Positions 9,401-21,515 of a stretch of 64,000 nucleotides of DNA are shown piece by piece. Source of the DNA: Alectoria sarmentosa (lineage: Eukaryota > Ascomycota > Lecanoromycetes > Lecanorales > Parmeliaceae); contig WOGZ01000072.1 of assembly GCA_009733775.1 (NCBI GenBank), positions 62,001-126,000 on the forward strand. The letters run 5' to 3'. A program made the translations under genes and the position numbers. Every line of letters starts with the position of its first letter. Within the stretch, counting starts at the first letter, position 1. Below the pieces are notes generated by a model that ran no database searches, was not told the origin of the DNA, and saw nothing but the letters and a program-made list of their open reading frames with translations.

Positions 9401-12400
9401 AGACTTTTGCCTGGTTCGGCGGAATCAGCAGTATGCTTGGTCTCGGAAGCTCGATGATGTCTACTATGACTGTGGTAGACCTTGGTGCAAAGTCTTCCCA
9501 CAGCAGGCCCGTTCGCGGAGTACACTTTGAAGGCCAAGAGCATAACGATCCCAAACCAGCTTATCCCTTTCAAAGGCAGAACAAAGTCACAGCAAGGATT
9601 GGGGGCCTTGTCCTTGACATACAGGGTACACGCTCTTCCTTGCGCCTTGAGAGCACAGCCATGAAACTTGTCAGCCGAACGGAAGGCCTCGGCTTACAAG
9701 TCGACCGACTGAACATCACTGGCCCATATCTGCAGGACGCCTCTTCTGAGCCATCTACTGCAGTGAAGCTTTCGAATCTTAGAATAGAGTACCTATCAAC
9801 ACCCAAAGAGAAGGATCTAGATCGGCTACTGGCCCTCCTGTCCCCTTCCAAGGACGAGTATGAAAGGGATGATGATATACTACTGGATACGCTCTTACGT
9901 CAACGCCGGCAGGGAGGTGTAGTCCGCGCTACAGTCGAAAGTCTTGAAGGTACTCTTTCCGATCTTGATGATCTACAGTGTTTTGCAGCCTTATCGGAAG
10001 ATCTCAAGAAACTCTCGACGGTAACAAAATATCTGCCTGAGGACGATCGTCCAGGGTTTCTCACGCTGATGTTGGTTCGCGAAATCAGACTCAGGATCCA
10101 GGTCAATGACAGCTTTGGTGCAGCTATTTTGGCTTTGAAAGACTTCGAGGCGGCATACGTGGCATTCCCCAGCTTGGTCGCTCTTGGCATTACTACATTG
10201 AAACTTCATCGAAACGAAGTAGAAGAGCTAGTCGGACACGCTCTTCCGATGCAGATTGTCGACGAGGCGTATTCACCCATGGTCATGGCTCGCTTTATCG
10301 GCAACGAAATGGAACCTACAGCAAAGATCAAGCTTTACAACGTGCGCTTTGAATATCATGTTCCCACTCTTCTGGCAGTCATGGGAATGAAGGGTGCCAG
10401 TTCCGTCGAATCAACAGTCGCTGACATGGTGAGCTCTGTGGCTACCCTCACGACTCGAGGGAACGACAGAGGATCCACACCAAAGCTATCATCTCAAGGG
10501 CCCGTAGGCAGTGATCGTTCCCAAGGCTCAAAAGAATTGAGACTTCACATCTCTCTGCGAGACTCAATCCTGGGGCTCAATCCACGCAAGTCGCAGGCCA
10601 AAGGCCTTGTTGTGTTCACAGATACTCACTTCGTCAGTGCCATGCCCAGAGGAAAAGAAGCCGACGCATTGTTGGATATCAGAAAAGCTTCAATCATGGT
10701 GATCGACGACCGTGATAATGTCTCTTCGACGGCCCAGAGCTCCGTTGACCGACGAAGTCAGGTTGAGATTTTGTCCGACCTGGGTTATGTATCTGTCAGT
10801 TTAATCTCTGCAGGAAAAGTCACGATCAATGTTCTCAAGCTCGAGAATGATTCCAGCAAGGCAATCGATGTAGAGATCAGGGACGATCTTTTTGTCCTAG
10901 AGTCATGCGCGGATTCCACCCAGACATTGCAGACTATTATAGCTGGACTGACACCGCCAACGCCACCCTGTACAGGATTAAAGTACAGGACAGAAGTCAT
11001 ACCCGTCGAAGACATGCTCGCTTCGTTCTCGGGCGATGCTTTCCCAGCAACTCAGATCAGTCATGTCACCGATGAGGACGTACCACTAGGACTTGACGAA
11101 GGTGAAGTGGTAGACGACGAAGTCCCGCAGAAATTGGAATTCGTAAGCAGTCTTTACAATCCTGACCTCGAATCGGTATATGAAGGCATTGCAGACAGCA
11201 TGCTTGAAGACGATCTAGAGGCTCTATCAAGCTCCTCAATCGTCAGAGGGATTGGAGACAAAGACCACCTGGAAAGTCTTGAAGAACGGATCTCCAATGC
11301 TCCTGACGACTCCCCACTCGATTTTCGAGACGATCACTTTGGGACGAGCTCAGTGGTGGGAGGTACTGTGCATCAGCGGAATACCCAGGGAAATACCTAC
11401 ACATTGAGTAACGACTTCGTAATGCGGGACAGTCCTTTGAGAGTTCGTGTGCGGGACGTACATTTTATCTGGAATCTCTATGATGGCTACGATTGGAAAC
11501 ACACCAGAGACACCATCAGCCAAGCGGTCGAGGATGTTAAAAAAAAAGCCACCGAACGATTGGCTCGCAATGATAAACGCAAAGCTCCGGACTCAAACGA
11601 AGAGGAGGGATCCGTGATTAGTGACTTCCTCTTCAATTCAATCTATATTGGTATTCCCGCAAATCGCGACCCCAGAGAGCTGGCTCATCAGGTCAATCGT
11701 AATGTCGACGACATTGCCAGTGAGACAGAAAGCTATGTGACTTCAACATCTTCAGGCTCGCCGAGCCGGACAGGTCAAGTACCACGCTCGAGAGGCAGCA
11801 GGAAGCTGCGGTTGAGACGTAGTAAGTATCACAAGATGACTTTCGAGCTGAAGGGCGTCTCTGCGGATATGATAGTCTTCCCGCCAGACTCAGGCGACAC
11901 TCAGAACTCCCTAGACATCAAAGTACAGGACCTCGAGATATTCGATCATGTGCCAACCTCAACGTGGAAGAAGTTCGCTACCTACATGCATGAGGCTGGA
12001 GAGCGGGAAAGTGGAACAAGCATGATCCACCTCGAGATATTGAATGTCAAGCCTGTGCCCAATCTTGCAGCGTCGGAGATCATTCTGAAGGTGAGAAATG
12101 ACGTTTCACGAAATGCGAAAGCTAATTCATGATCAGGCCACCATCCTTCCCCTACGACTTCATGTCGACCAGGATGCACTTGACTTCATGACCCGTTTCT
12201 TCGAATTCAAGGACAACTCAGCGCCGATGCAGACCTCAAAATCTGAAGCTCCGTTCCTTCAGCGCGTGGAAGTCAACTCCATACGAGTCAAGTTCGATTT
12301 TAAGCCAAAAAGGGTCGACTACGCAGGTATTCGTTCAGGACGCACCAACGAGTTCATGAACTTTTTTATACTTGAACAAGCAGACATGATTCTCCGACAC

Positions 12401-13141
12401 GTCATCATCTATGGCGTCTCTGGATTTGACAAGCTCGGCAAAACCCTCAATGACATTTGGATGCCAGATGTCAAAGGAAACCAGCTGCCCGGTGTTCTAG
12501 CGGGACTTGCACCTATTCGCTCGCTCGTTAATGTCGGAGGCGGTTTCCGCAATCTGGTCGCTATCCCTATCCGAGAGTATCGGAAGGATGGTAGGGTAGT
12601 CAGAAGTTTGCAGAAAGGCGCGGTTGCTTTTGCAAAGACTACGACGAGCGAGCTTGTCAAATTGGGAGCTAAGCTCGCGATCGGCACTCAAACTGTGCTT
12701 CAAGGTGCCGAGGATCTTTTGACTCAGCCGGTGAGGAGATCAGATGTGAGTAGTGGATGGGAAGACGCCGAGTTGGAGGCAGAGGAGAAACCGCAGATCA
12801 GTGCGTACGCCGATCCGCCAGTAGGTGTGGTACAAGGCCTTCGGGGTGGCTATGCCAGCCTCGAGCGCGATCTTCTTACCGCCAAAGATGCCATCATTGC
12901 AATGCCTGGAGAGATCTTGGAGAGTGGCACGGCAGGTGGCGTCGCGAGGGCCGTGTTGAGAGGCGCTCCTACAATAATTCTGAGGCCTGCAATGGGCGTC
13001 AGCAATGCGTTGGGACAGACATTAATGGGGGCGACGAATAGTCTGGACCCTGGCAACAGAAGACGGATTGAGGATGTGCGTCCATGCTCTCCCTTTGAAT
13101 TGCAGATACTGATTCATGGGTAGAAATACAAGAGGCATTGA
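6419..13141 (+). CDS. ATG2: Autophagy-related protein 2 (ATG2)
   Basis: Four exons, 6419-6580, 6643-12090, 12137-13075 and 13124-13141, encode 2188 residues; the introns are 62, 46 and 48 nt and all keep phase 0. ATG2 bridges the ER and the growing phagophore and transfers lipids, working with ATG9 and ATG18. The N-terminus ([20 protein letters not shown]) is the chorein-type lipid-transfer entry. The middle (about 100-700) is a long Ser-rich disordered insertion usual in filamentous fungi. The conserved central block [11 protein letters not shown] lies near 1660, and the ATG_C region ([15 protein letters not shown] onwards) begins after the second intron. The tiny last exon encodes only KYKRH plus stop, giving the usual RRIEDKYKRH-like end; without the last intron the frame would read an atypical tail. 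The length matches the family. Confidence 0.95.
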
Positions 13142-15148
13142 GATTCTCTGGGCTTGTGGCAAGCCAGCATGCAAAAGGCATTAGCGGCGCATCTTTTGCG
13201 GGCTTTGGCATGGCGGACTGCTAGTTGCATAGCGACCTGGTTTGATGTATTGTACCTCTTTACACGTCGTCATGATTGAACGAGTTCGATGAGAGATGGT
13301 TTGGACCGTGAGGCGTATTTTGTAAACGAACGAAATAGAGTTGAGTTGCATGAAATTTATGTAGAATACTAGTTCTAGTACTCGTGGTACTTGTAATAAT
13401 ATACGACTTAGTGTGATTGGTTTTTTTGAGAACGGCACGAGCAGGCGCTGACGGTCGCTTATCAATCGAATTTCTCTCCTTCTCCGAGGCTTCCAAACCT
13501 CAATTTCTGTCATCATGGTACTCTACCAGCTGAGATCCCAAAGGGTCGCTCCATAGCAATATGCAGGCACAATAGATGAAAAGTTGTGTAAGCACACTTT
13601 TCGATCAGAGAGTATGACATGCTTGCTGTGGTGCAGGCAGTGGGACGTTTTGATACACTACCTGCTGGCGGTGATTCTGGATCAGATCAGGCCAAATGGC
13701 CACACATGCATCTTGCATGGCATGATTCGGAATCTGGAAATCTATCGATCCCATTAATAGAAGATTTAATCTGTAAAGCTGAAATAGTGATGCCGCTCTG
13801 CATTGAGCCAAGGCCGTTGCAGGTATTCCATTCGTTGAGACAACGTATCCCTGAAGCTATTGAAACGGAATGTCCGACAGATCGTTGGGGTAGCCTTCTG
13901 TCATTAACTTCGCAGACCCCTGGTCACCTGTGTTCGACTTGAAGGGAGCAGAGTACCAGACGTCTACCCTAGGTCTCAGCCTCCTCCAACACTGCTGCGG
14001 CTGGCATGGAAGGAAGGAAAGAAAGAAAGAAAGAAAGATAACGATATCTCCTGGGGAAAGACATGCAAGTTGAGGGTCAAGTGGTAAATATTTTGACCTC
14101 CATTGCACACGCAAGCAGGAGAAAGCCCTTACGCCGCTGTGAAATATTGCTGATTGCCGCCTTTGTCTCTTTTCCCAGGGATCACATGGTGGATGAGCTT
14201 GAGATTAAATGACATGGACACCGTTGTCCACAGACCAATATCCTATATGCCCGATCAGTTCGAAGAAAGTGCTCTGCACCATGGCCAGGCGACGTCATAA
14301 ATTTCTTGAACCCCTCCAACGACAGTTGTCTGTCCTGCTTTTGCCAAACCTCTTCTCATCCATCAGAGTCCAGCGTCACCCTCGATTGTGAAGTAGGCCG
14401 GGCCAAGCGGTTTGGGAAGGCTTGGAGAGAGATGGGAAGATGGGGTAGTGCCCTATTCACTATCGTACACCCTTCTCTATTCCTCTTGCCTTCCTTCATT
14501 CCCTTGTTCTTCTCCGTCCCTCTTTTTTGGCTTTCTTCACTGTCTTCCTTTCTCCAAGTGATCCTTTGATAATGTGACCTGTCAAGTTTCTCCCTTGTTT
14601 TCTTTTCTGACCGGCTTTGAAGGCCTTGGGTAATGATAAGTTCTGATCAAGTAGACGTCTTCATTGTCGTCGAAATTGAAGTTGAAGATGAAACTGGATC
14701 TGATTGCTCTTCCAACAGTCTCATAGGGAGATAGCCAATACCTCTTTGGGCCTCAAGATTGAATGATCGTTGCAGTGATCAACAGAGCACTCGATTGGTG
14801 AGTGCTCTTGCCTCCGCCCTTCGAGGGCTATGTGACCAACCTGCCTTTTTTATACCAGAGATTGGGACATTAGTGCAAAATCATGATGAAGGAATGAACG
14901 CTGACGGGGGGTATGAAGTAACACAGTAGTACACGCCTTGGTTTTCGAGCAGAAATGATAGTGCCATAACTGCTTGCTTGATTTTCCAGACAACTGTTCA
15001 AAAAATTTATTGGAAAATGAAATCTCAAAGGTACTGAAAGATTCGCAAGAAGGAACGAAGCTTGGCGTTGTTGACTGTGTATGCTGGATGGAATACTCGC
15101 TGCGAGATTCGTAGTGACTGCTGCTTACAGGCAGGTTTGTGAGAACTT
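13142..15148. other. Intergenic region
   Basis: No supported gene in about 2 kb. Short open frames here show no conserved character. It holds a GAAA/GGAA-type microsatellite (14009-14038) and T/C-rich stretches near 14460-14560. It serves as the 3' flank of ATG2 and the distal promoter of the next gene. Confidence 0.55.
14009..14038. repeat. (GAAA)n microsatellite
   Basis: GGAA units pass into five to six GAAA/AAAG units without interruption. Confidence 0.9.
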
Positions 15149-15988
15149 GTGATGGCTGAAGGTCACTGTGTGGTCGTTGTCAGGGCTGCAGGAAGGGAAA
15201 ATATGGTGTGTCGAAATGGGCGCTCACCCATCATCACTTCGCCTGAAACGCTCATCCTCAACACCCTCTTCCACTTTTCGACTTCCCCACTTGACCGGGA
15301 TCGTCGCTATCAGCTACGAGCTTGCCATTGCTTGACCATTACAAGGCTCAATTTCGAACCGCCTGCTGTTTCAATCCCTAGGGACAAGTTACAGCCAAGA
15401 CCAAGGGCTCCATATTCTCATCACCCCAAATCATTCAACTCACAGCCTCCTACATCATCAATACCACCAATACCCTTGCTCAAGTTCTCAACCCCAGACA
15501 ACTGACGGTGCCATTAAATCTGGCTTGCCAACGTGTACTTCGTCTGGAGGATATCGATTCTGAAGCGCTGTACTGGAGCTCTTACTCGGTCGCAGAATCC
15601 AGCGAGTTCCTGTGTCAGCCTCAGTTACTGCAATCCAAGTTCCAAGTCAGGATAGTAGCCATACTGTGCATTGCCGATCACAGCAGCAGACAGGATAATC
15701 AAGATCTCTACAAGATCGTAAGTTCACACCCTTTCCTATTGGAGTCCTCGTGTCTGATTTTTCTTCTCAACTTAATCCCCTTGTTAACACACGTCGCGTC
15801 CAGGGGTTCGCGTTTCTGAGTGATAGCTTATTCTCTTGCCTCAGAAAGTGGAGTTTTAACTGTCGCTATCGGTCAACTTCATTCCGTGGTTCCGGGAAGG
15901 CGAAGAAGACATAGCTTGACCAAATCTTCAGCTACTAAAAAATAAGCCACTGAGGCAATCGACCTCTAGTGTGGAGTCGATTTTCGAA
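15149..15988 (+). other. Probable long 5' leader with an intron (15718-15844)
   Basis: From about 15240 the plus strand becomes rich in C, A and T, typical of fungal 5' untranslated regions. A strong donor (GATC|GTAAGTTC at 15718) pairs with a pyrimidine-rich acceptor (CTCTTGCCTCAG at 15844), giving a 127-nt intron entirely upstream of the ATG at 15989. The other possible acceptor is CGTCCAG near 15803. The region contains open frames, but they begin at GTG rather than ATG, so translation is not supported. Confidence 0.45.
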
Positions 15989-18900
15989 ATGGTATCTCCA
16001 TTCGGCCAATTCTTCCGAAAAGATGGCGGAGATTCTCCAGCTGTGCCAGCTGGTAACGAAGACCTCGAGTGTGGCCGTGGATCATCGGTCTCGCAATCAC
16101 CAACGGCAAGTGGATACCAATCGTCACCGAGCAGGGTATATCTGCCAGAATCACAAAGTATCCATGCATCAACAATACCTCAGACACCAACTCAAAGCTG
16201 TGAGTACTTCTCCCATATACAGTACAATGGCCAACATGGGTACGCAGCACAAATGCCACTTACACCGAGTGGGCCTTCAAGAGTCGTAGGATACCTTCCA
16301 CGAACAATATGCAGCGGTTCATCGTCATTTGTCGGTCCGACGAGGCGTATAATACCGTCTCAGCCTTCCCAAAACGGAAGCAATAGAGACTTGATGAGTA
16401 ATAGTGGCGCTCAACGTCGCTCAAATTCGATCTCCAAAAAAGACTCTCGTAGATCTCCATCTCCAAGGTCTCCATTTGACCCTGTCAAACATGGCCAGGC
16501 TTTGCGGAGATTGGAAACTCACGGATCATTAAAGACCATCCCGTCTGGTCAACGGGAGGGCGATGCTCCCAATCGTACCTCCATCTCGTGGTCACAAATT
16601 GGCCGGGAGCTTTTTGGAGATGACCACGCTGTGGATCTCCGGGGTTCACTTCCTCAGCAGCCAGAAGGTCCGACCTCAGCAAACCCGTATGAAACAGCCG
16701 GTCAGCAATTCAGGGCCGAGCTTTCATCGTCGTCACTCCAGTATTTTCCCCACTACGTTTTCCAACCAGCAGCGCTTAGCCAAGGAAACTCTTGCAAAGT
16801 TGTCAATCTGCCTGATCCGCCAGAACTTGAAGATGGGCAGAGTCTCAGAGAGGCTTTGCCTTCCTTCATTTTTCCTTTGCCGAATGCGGAAGCAGATGAC
16901 TCAAACAAAGTCACCCAACAAGCACTGCATCGGAGTCAGGATCTGCCAAAGCCTCGTCAAGCACTATGTTCGAGAACGATTTCTGGGGAATCTATCGCCG
17001 CGGATGCCTCACCAAGTCTTTGGTCCAAGAGCCCAAACTCTGAAGGAAGGCCCGAGGACGACACAACGGGAAGCATTGTGCGGACATATGTTACCCAAGG
17101 CAGAGAACTGTCCGAAGCCCTGTCTGCTTATGAAGTGGAACGGATTGATGACCAGCAAAGACCCATTGGAAACCCGTATTCAGAGCGCGCCCATCCAGTT
17201 CGCCCTTTCGTTCAGAGTCAAACTTTCGAGGAGATGGACGAATACCTCTGGAGTCCCGCCCCAAGCGACGATGGTCAGGAAGCTTCATCGGCACCCTACA
17301 CGCCGTTTTCATGCCATGCGCCATCGGATGCCCTCAGTGCCTTCCCTATCTCTAGGCTTAAATCGGATCCCCACGACGGCTTCTCACGGCCATCAGTGTT
17401 ATATGGTAAAGAGCATCTTCCTTCCCAGTCCAGCTCGTCAGGCAACCCACGCGTCATGAAAAGCCCATTGCCACATATCGATATCCTCATTCCAGCCGGA
17501 AGTATTGATCTTGATTCTCATTCAGACTTCTTAAGCTCCTCTCAGCATGCACCAACGATGGGAAGTAGAGAATCTTCAAGCATACTGTTCCGCTACTCTG
17601 GCCTCATCACGGATGGTGCCTCGTCGAGGCCCATGTCCGAGACCGAACTCAAAGAAGATGTACTAAACTCGTTGGGGGATCGAGCGAAGACTGGATTGAG
17701 TATGCTGAGTCGGAGGGACTCAAATAGCCAAGGGGATTGTCATACCAACGCAGAACAGATCCGTGGAGATGATGAGCCCAACGATAGACCTGATATGTTT
17801 CAGCCAGACCGAGTTCAGAGTCTGTCTGCCGTTACTGGACCTGGAAGTAGTCAGACCTCATCATCGCTGAGCACAGACCGCCATGGGGGTGGTCCTTCCA
17901 GCCACAAAGCACGATTAGGACATCATGACGGCCTTGCTTTCTTTAGGACACGATGCCCGACACCACCACTTCTTTTCGGGAGAAACGCCATCTCTGGGCC
18001 CGAAAAATCTAATACGGCGTCAATGCCAGCTCCTGGAAGTAGTGATAGTCGCTTCGATCAAAACATGAAAACCATCAGACCGAAGGGGAGCGGCCGCTTG
18101 CCCATGGCTTTATATAGCTTAGGTGAACGAGACTGGGAGACTGTTACCGCTGAAACCGAGGCTGATTCACATGCTTTCGATGGCATCACCTTTGAAACTA
18201 AAACTGGCAGCAGTCTTGCTGATAATTCTGACTCTGGCAGTTTGTCCTTGTCAAAGGAGACTCCTTATCCTTTCCGCGATGTTGAAGCTCGTCCAATAAT
18301 GCAGCATCCTGCGCATCCACGACATAATCATACTTTCATGCTTCTCAAGAATAGTCAGACAGGTGACTTAATCCCGATGCGTCAATATGAGTATGCTTCC
18401 GAAGGACGTTTGCCCAACAATAACGCTAGCACTCATTTAGTGTCAAGAGTACATCCGGAGCTTACCTATCAGCACCCATGTCCTTTACAGAATGAGCATA
18501 AACATCCCTTTACTTCGTCACCATCTATTACTCGCTTTGAAAAACCCTCAGGAACACGCAATGATAGTCCTTTTGTGATGGAACAGAGTTATCCAAATTC
18601 ATTGTCAAGTTCGGGGCTGTCGGAAGGTGTTCAGGAAGTGAAAGAAACCCAGACCCAGCATCCGTTATACACGACAGCTCAGAATGCGTTTCTTGTTCGT
18701 GATCCTGCAGTGAATCAAGACCAAAATGTAATGGAACCTAAAGAGCAGTCACATCATTCATCTGCCTGGTTGAGTACAGTCAGCAAAGTCGCGTCAAGCG
18801 AACCGTCACCTCCCGGGAACAGAGGTACTTTCACAAAGATGATGCCCTGGGATGGAAAAGGACATGTGAATGATACTCTAGAGCAGGGAGGCTACCGAGA

Positions 18901-19939
18901 AGTGGGGAGCAGTCTGGCAGATGCGAGCAGTCCGGGCGCCAACTTTTCAAGTAGCCCAGCACCACCCTCCAGCTCACCCTTTCAGATCCTCGATACACCC
19001 CCATCATTGGGACAGGGTCTTCACAAGCAGGCTATCCGAAACGGTTTGGACTACGGCAACCAACACCTACGAGGCGACTTCCATAAGTCACATGCGAGAT
19101 CTTTCAATCGCGACGACTCAGTAATCTCGACAACTAATACAGAGGATCGTTCTAGATCGCACTCAGCATCTGGGCCACCCCTGGAGCACCGCAAGCTATC
19201 ACTTCAGCCACGTAGGTCTTCCAGTGAAAGCCATTCTAGGCCCATGGATTCGCCTTCTGCCCAAAAAGCTTCAGCTCTGAACTCGTCATCCTCAGATAGC
19301 CATGCTCAGCAGACAAATAGCTCCGGACTTTTCCTCAGAAACCCCTTTCTGCACTCTGACGACAATGATTCTCAGTACGAGGCCAACCAGCACGACGTCA
19401 TTGAGCGAAGTGGTCGTCAGCCAAAAGCGGATGGCGCATCAATTGAAGATCTGTCTACCCCCTCATCAACTAATTCTCGACCTTTCGTCCGAGACGGGGT
19501 CGTGCATACTGATGTTGCTCCTCCTATCCTCCATCATCCTGTCTATGGTCGCGACCGTCCTTGGGATCGCATAAGACCAGGTCACGCCCGTCCAAGAGCT
19601 CAGCCGGACCCACTGGGACGTCCTCTCTTTCAGCGACCAGTGGCTAGAGCAGAGTCACCTCACCTTCACCGTATCCCGCATCCGCCTACCCCAGAACTTC
19701 TTGAGCGCCACGGACTGATTTCTCGCATTTACCTCATATCATGCATGGTGATCCCTCCCATCGCCCTTATTTACGGACATGGCTACATGGACGGCATAAT
19801 GCGATTCCATACAGCGGGTGAAATCAACGGCTTTCGCAGTACAGAGAAAACCATAGCTCTGTGTTGGGGCTACGGCCTAAGCGCTATTTGCGTCCTTGCT
19901 ATCGTCATTGCCATGATCATCATTTCGGCCTCGGGATAG
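15989..19939 (+). CDS. Large Ser/Pro-rich protein with two C-terminal membrane segments, fungal-specific, function unknown
   Basis: A single open exon encodes 1316 residues from the ATG at 15989 (MVSPFGQFF). The frame is open further upstream to 15971, but that codon is GTG and is not a credible fungal start. About the first 1240 residues are low-complexity, rich in Ser, Pro, Gln, His and Asp and probably disordered, with many SxxS and SP sites. The last 73 residues are different: a membrane segment at about 1244-1264 (ISRIYLISCMVIPPIALIYG), a loop with DGIMRFHTAGEINGF and STEKTIAL, and a second segment at about 1289-1313. This tail resembles a conserved but uncharacterised end found in proteins of filamentous ascomycetes. 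A membrane-anchored scaffold or regulator would fit, but no function can be assigned. Confidence 0.8.
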   Translation: MVSPFGQFFRKDGGDSPAVPAGNEDLECGRGSSVSQSPTASGYQSSPSRVYLPESQSIHASTIPQTPTQSCEYFSHIQYNGQHGYAAQMPLTPSGPSRVVGYLPRTICSGSSSFVGPTRRIIPSQPSQNGSNRDLMSNSGAQRRSNSISKKDSRRSPSPRSPFDPVKHGQALRRLETHGSLKTIPSGQREGDAPNRTSISWSQIGRELFGDDHAVDLRGSLPQQPEGPTSANPYETAGQQFRAELSSSSLQYFPHYVFQPAALSQGNSCKVVNLPDPPELEDGQSLREALPSFIFPLPNAEADDSNKVTQQALHRSQDLPKPRQALCSRTISGESIAADASPSLWSKSPNSEGRPEDDTTGSIVRTYVTQGRELSEALSAYEVERIDDQQRPIGNPYSERAHPVRPFVQSQTFEEMDEYLWSPAPSDDGQEASSAPYTPFSCHAPSDALSAFPISRLKSDPHDGFSRPSVLYGKEHLPSQSSSSGNPRVMKSPLPHIDILIPAGSIDLDSHSDFLSSSQHAPTMGSRESSSILFRYSGLITDGASSRPMSETELKEDVLNSLGDRAKTGLSMLSRRDSNSQGDCHTNAEQIRGDDEPNDRPDMFQPDRVQSLSAVTGPGSSQTSSSLSTDRHGGGPSSHKARLGHHDGLAFFRTRCPTPPLLFGRNAISGPEKSNTASMPAPGSSDSRFDQNMKTIRPKGSGRLPMALYSLGERDWETVTAETEADSHAFDGITFETKTGSSLADNSDSGSLSLSKETPYPFRDVEARPIMQHPAHPRHNHTFMLLKNSQTGDLIPMRQYEYASEGRLPNNNASTHLVSRVHPELTYQHPCPLQNEHKHPFTSSPSITRFEKPSGTRNDSPFVMEQSYPNSLSSSGLSEGVQEVKETQTQHPLYTTAQNAFLVRDPAVNQDQNVMEPKEQSHHSSAWLSTVSKVASSEPSPPGNRGTFTKMMPWDGKGHVNDTLEQGGYREVGSSLADASSPGANFSSSPAPPSSSPFQILDTPPSLGQGLHKQAIRNGLDYGNQHLRGDFHKSHARSFNRDDSVISTTNTEDRSRSHSASGPPLEHRKLSLQPRRSSSESHSRPMDSPSAQKASALNSSSSDSHAQQTNSSGLFLRNPFLHSDDNDSQYEANQHDVIERSGRQPKADGASIEDLSTPSSTNSRPFVRDGVVHTDVAPPILHHPVYGRDRPWDRIRPGHARPRAQPDPLGRPLFQRPVARAESPHLHRIPHPPTPELLERHGLISRIYLISCMVIPPIALIYGHGYMDGIMRFHTAGEINGFRSTEKTIALCWGYGLSAICVLAIVIAMIIISASG

Positions 19940-21290
19940 TCAAACGACTTACAAAGCTACAGCATTGAGCACATTTGGAATGCCTATCAAGATCATCTTC
20001 AACAAACATTACCGACAGACCTGCACATTGTGTTTGTGCCCTCAAAAACAATCTTGATCTTTCAAGATTCACTACAGTCTTTACAGCAATCTTCTAATGG
20101 CTGAATTCCCATTCCACTAGGACCCTTGCAACCGACCTTTACCTGCGGGTTCACACACCAATTCGTAGACATTATCTATCTTCAGTCATCACGTCACACC
20201 ACAGCCTCTACCGCAAACCCCTGACGGCCGAATCAACGGAACGTCCAGCAACATTACACTGCATTTATTACTTCTCTTCTTCGGCAACAACCGTTCACTG
20301 CACGGCGCCAGTCTTATTTTCATAGTGGATGGGGCCCAGGTCGGCCCACTTCCACCGCAATTACCTAACGGCCGAATTCTTGAGCCCCCCCAGCCAGCAG
20401 CAATACATTACATCGATACTTCATTTCTTCAGCGGCTTTCGCTCATGGTTGACGCCAATTTTGATAGAAATTTCTTCGCAGTGGATGGGGACCACTTCAT
20501 ATCACACACTCAAGGCATTGCAGAGCCAATTTCACGTTATGGGAAGTCTGGACGTCTGTGAGAGGGACACCTTTCCGTTGCAGCCAAGGCAATTCGAAAG
20601 TTGACAAGAGAAGCTGTGAGAGGGTAGAACGTGTCAATTTAGTAGCATAAATTGGTTTCTGCAATGCCACTGAGTACGAACAACATTTCGCCCGAGATCC
20701 TTTGTTGAAGATGGTGTTGAAGCTTTTAATAGTGTTTGGGAATATCCCAACCTAGCTTGTAGACACTGAAAATGCCAAAAATAGTTGTACGACACACTTG
20801 CAGTTCCCGTGCTTCGATCTGGAATGTGGTATGAGAGCCAAGGGTCGAATGAGAGTACGATTGTGACATTTCTTCGTGGAGCTTTTTCACAGTCTTCTCT
20901 GGCTGGCGGGTACTTGCTTACGTGTACTGCATCTCCTCAAAGTCTGGGGGCAAAGATTGGTATCTGAGTCGAGCATGTGTAGGAGTAGTACGACGAGCTC
21001 GATGGAAGGCTTGAAAAGGGTTTGTTCCTACGGTATCCCATAATCCAAACGAGAAATCTCTAGGCCCCCATCTGCATAAAATTTCATACCAATCTTTCTC
21101 TAGCGTTCACATCTGCCGCGTCACTAATCTCCGCGGCTCGCTGCCAAGGTTCCAGAAGGCGTAACCAAGTCTTGGAGGAAAAATAATACCTCCTTACTTA
21201 CTCCGTACTAAGGATAGATTCTCAAGCTGTCGCACCAAAACGCATTCATAACCACAACTTGCATCATCACACGCAACACCCCAATTCGCC
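19940..21290. other. Intergenic region
   Basis: 3' flank of the Ser-rich gene and promoter of the zinc-ribbon gene. Small frames near 20325-20604 lack conserved features and overlap one another. Nothing else is seen. Confidence 0.5.
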
Positions 21291-21469
21291 ATGGCATTCT
21301 GCATCACTTTCGGCACGCACGGTGCGCTCTCTCCATCTTCCTGGCAAAGCGAGTGAGTGGCTGCGGCAAAAGCTAACGGTTTGCCAACAGATTTCACGTC
21401 GCAGCTAGAAGGGTACGAGGGGGTGACTGCGCAATGTCATAATTGTATGCTTCCTTTGCTCATGCTCGG

Positions 21470-21515
<46 letters not shown>

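Noticed and set aside
13480..13565. tRNA-like segment on the minus strand (TCAGCTGGTAGAG resembles a D-arm/A-box)
   Set aside because: No anticodon stem with a suitable loop and no TTCGA-type T-arm could be fitted downstream; acceptor ends do not pair. An ATGATGA box there also lacked a convincing snoRNA partner.
13619..13942. 107-codon plus-strand frame
   Set aside because: No recognisable domain, no supporting splice sites and no extension; likely chance.
15971..15988. Start of the 1316-residue protein at 15971
   Set aside because: The codon is GTG; the first ATG in frame is 15989, and GTG starts are not expected in fungal nuclear genes.
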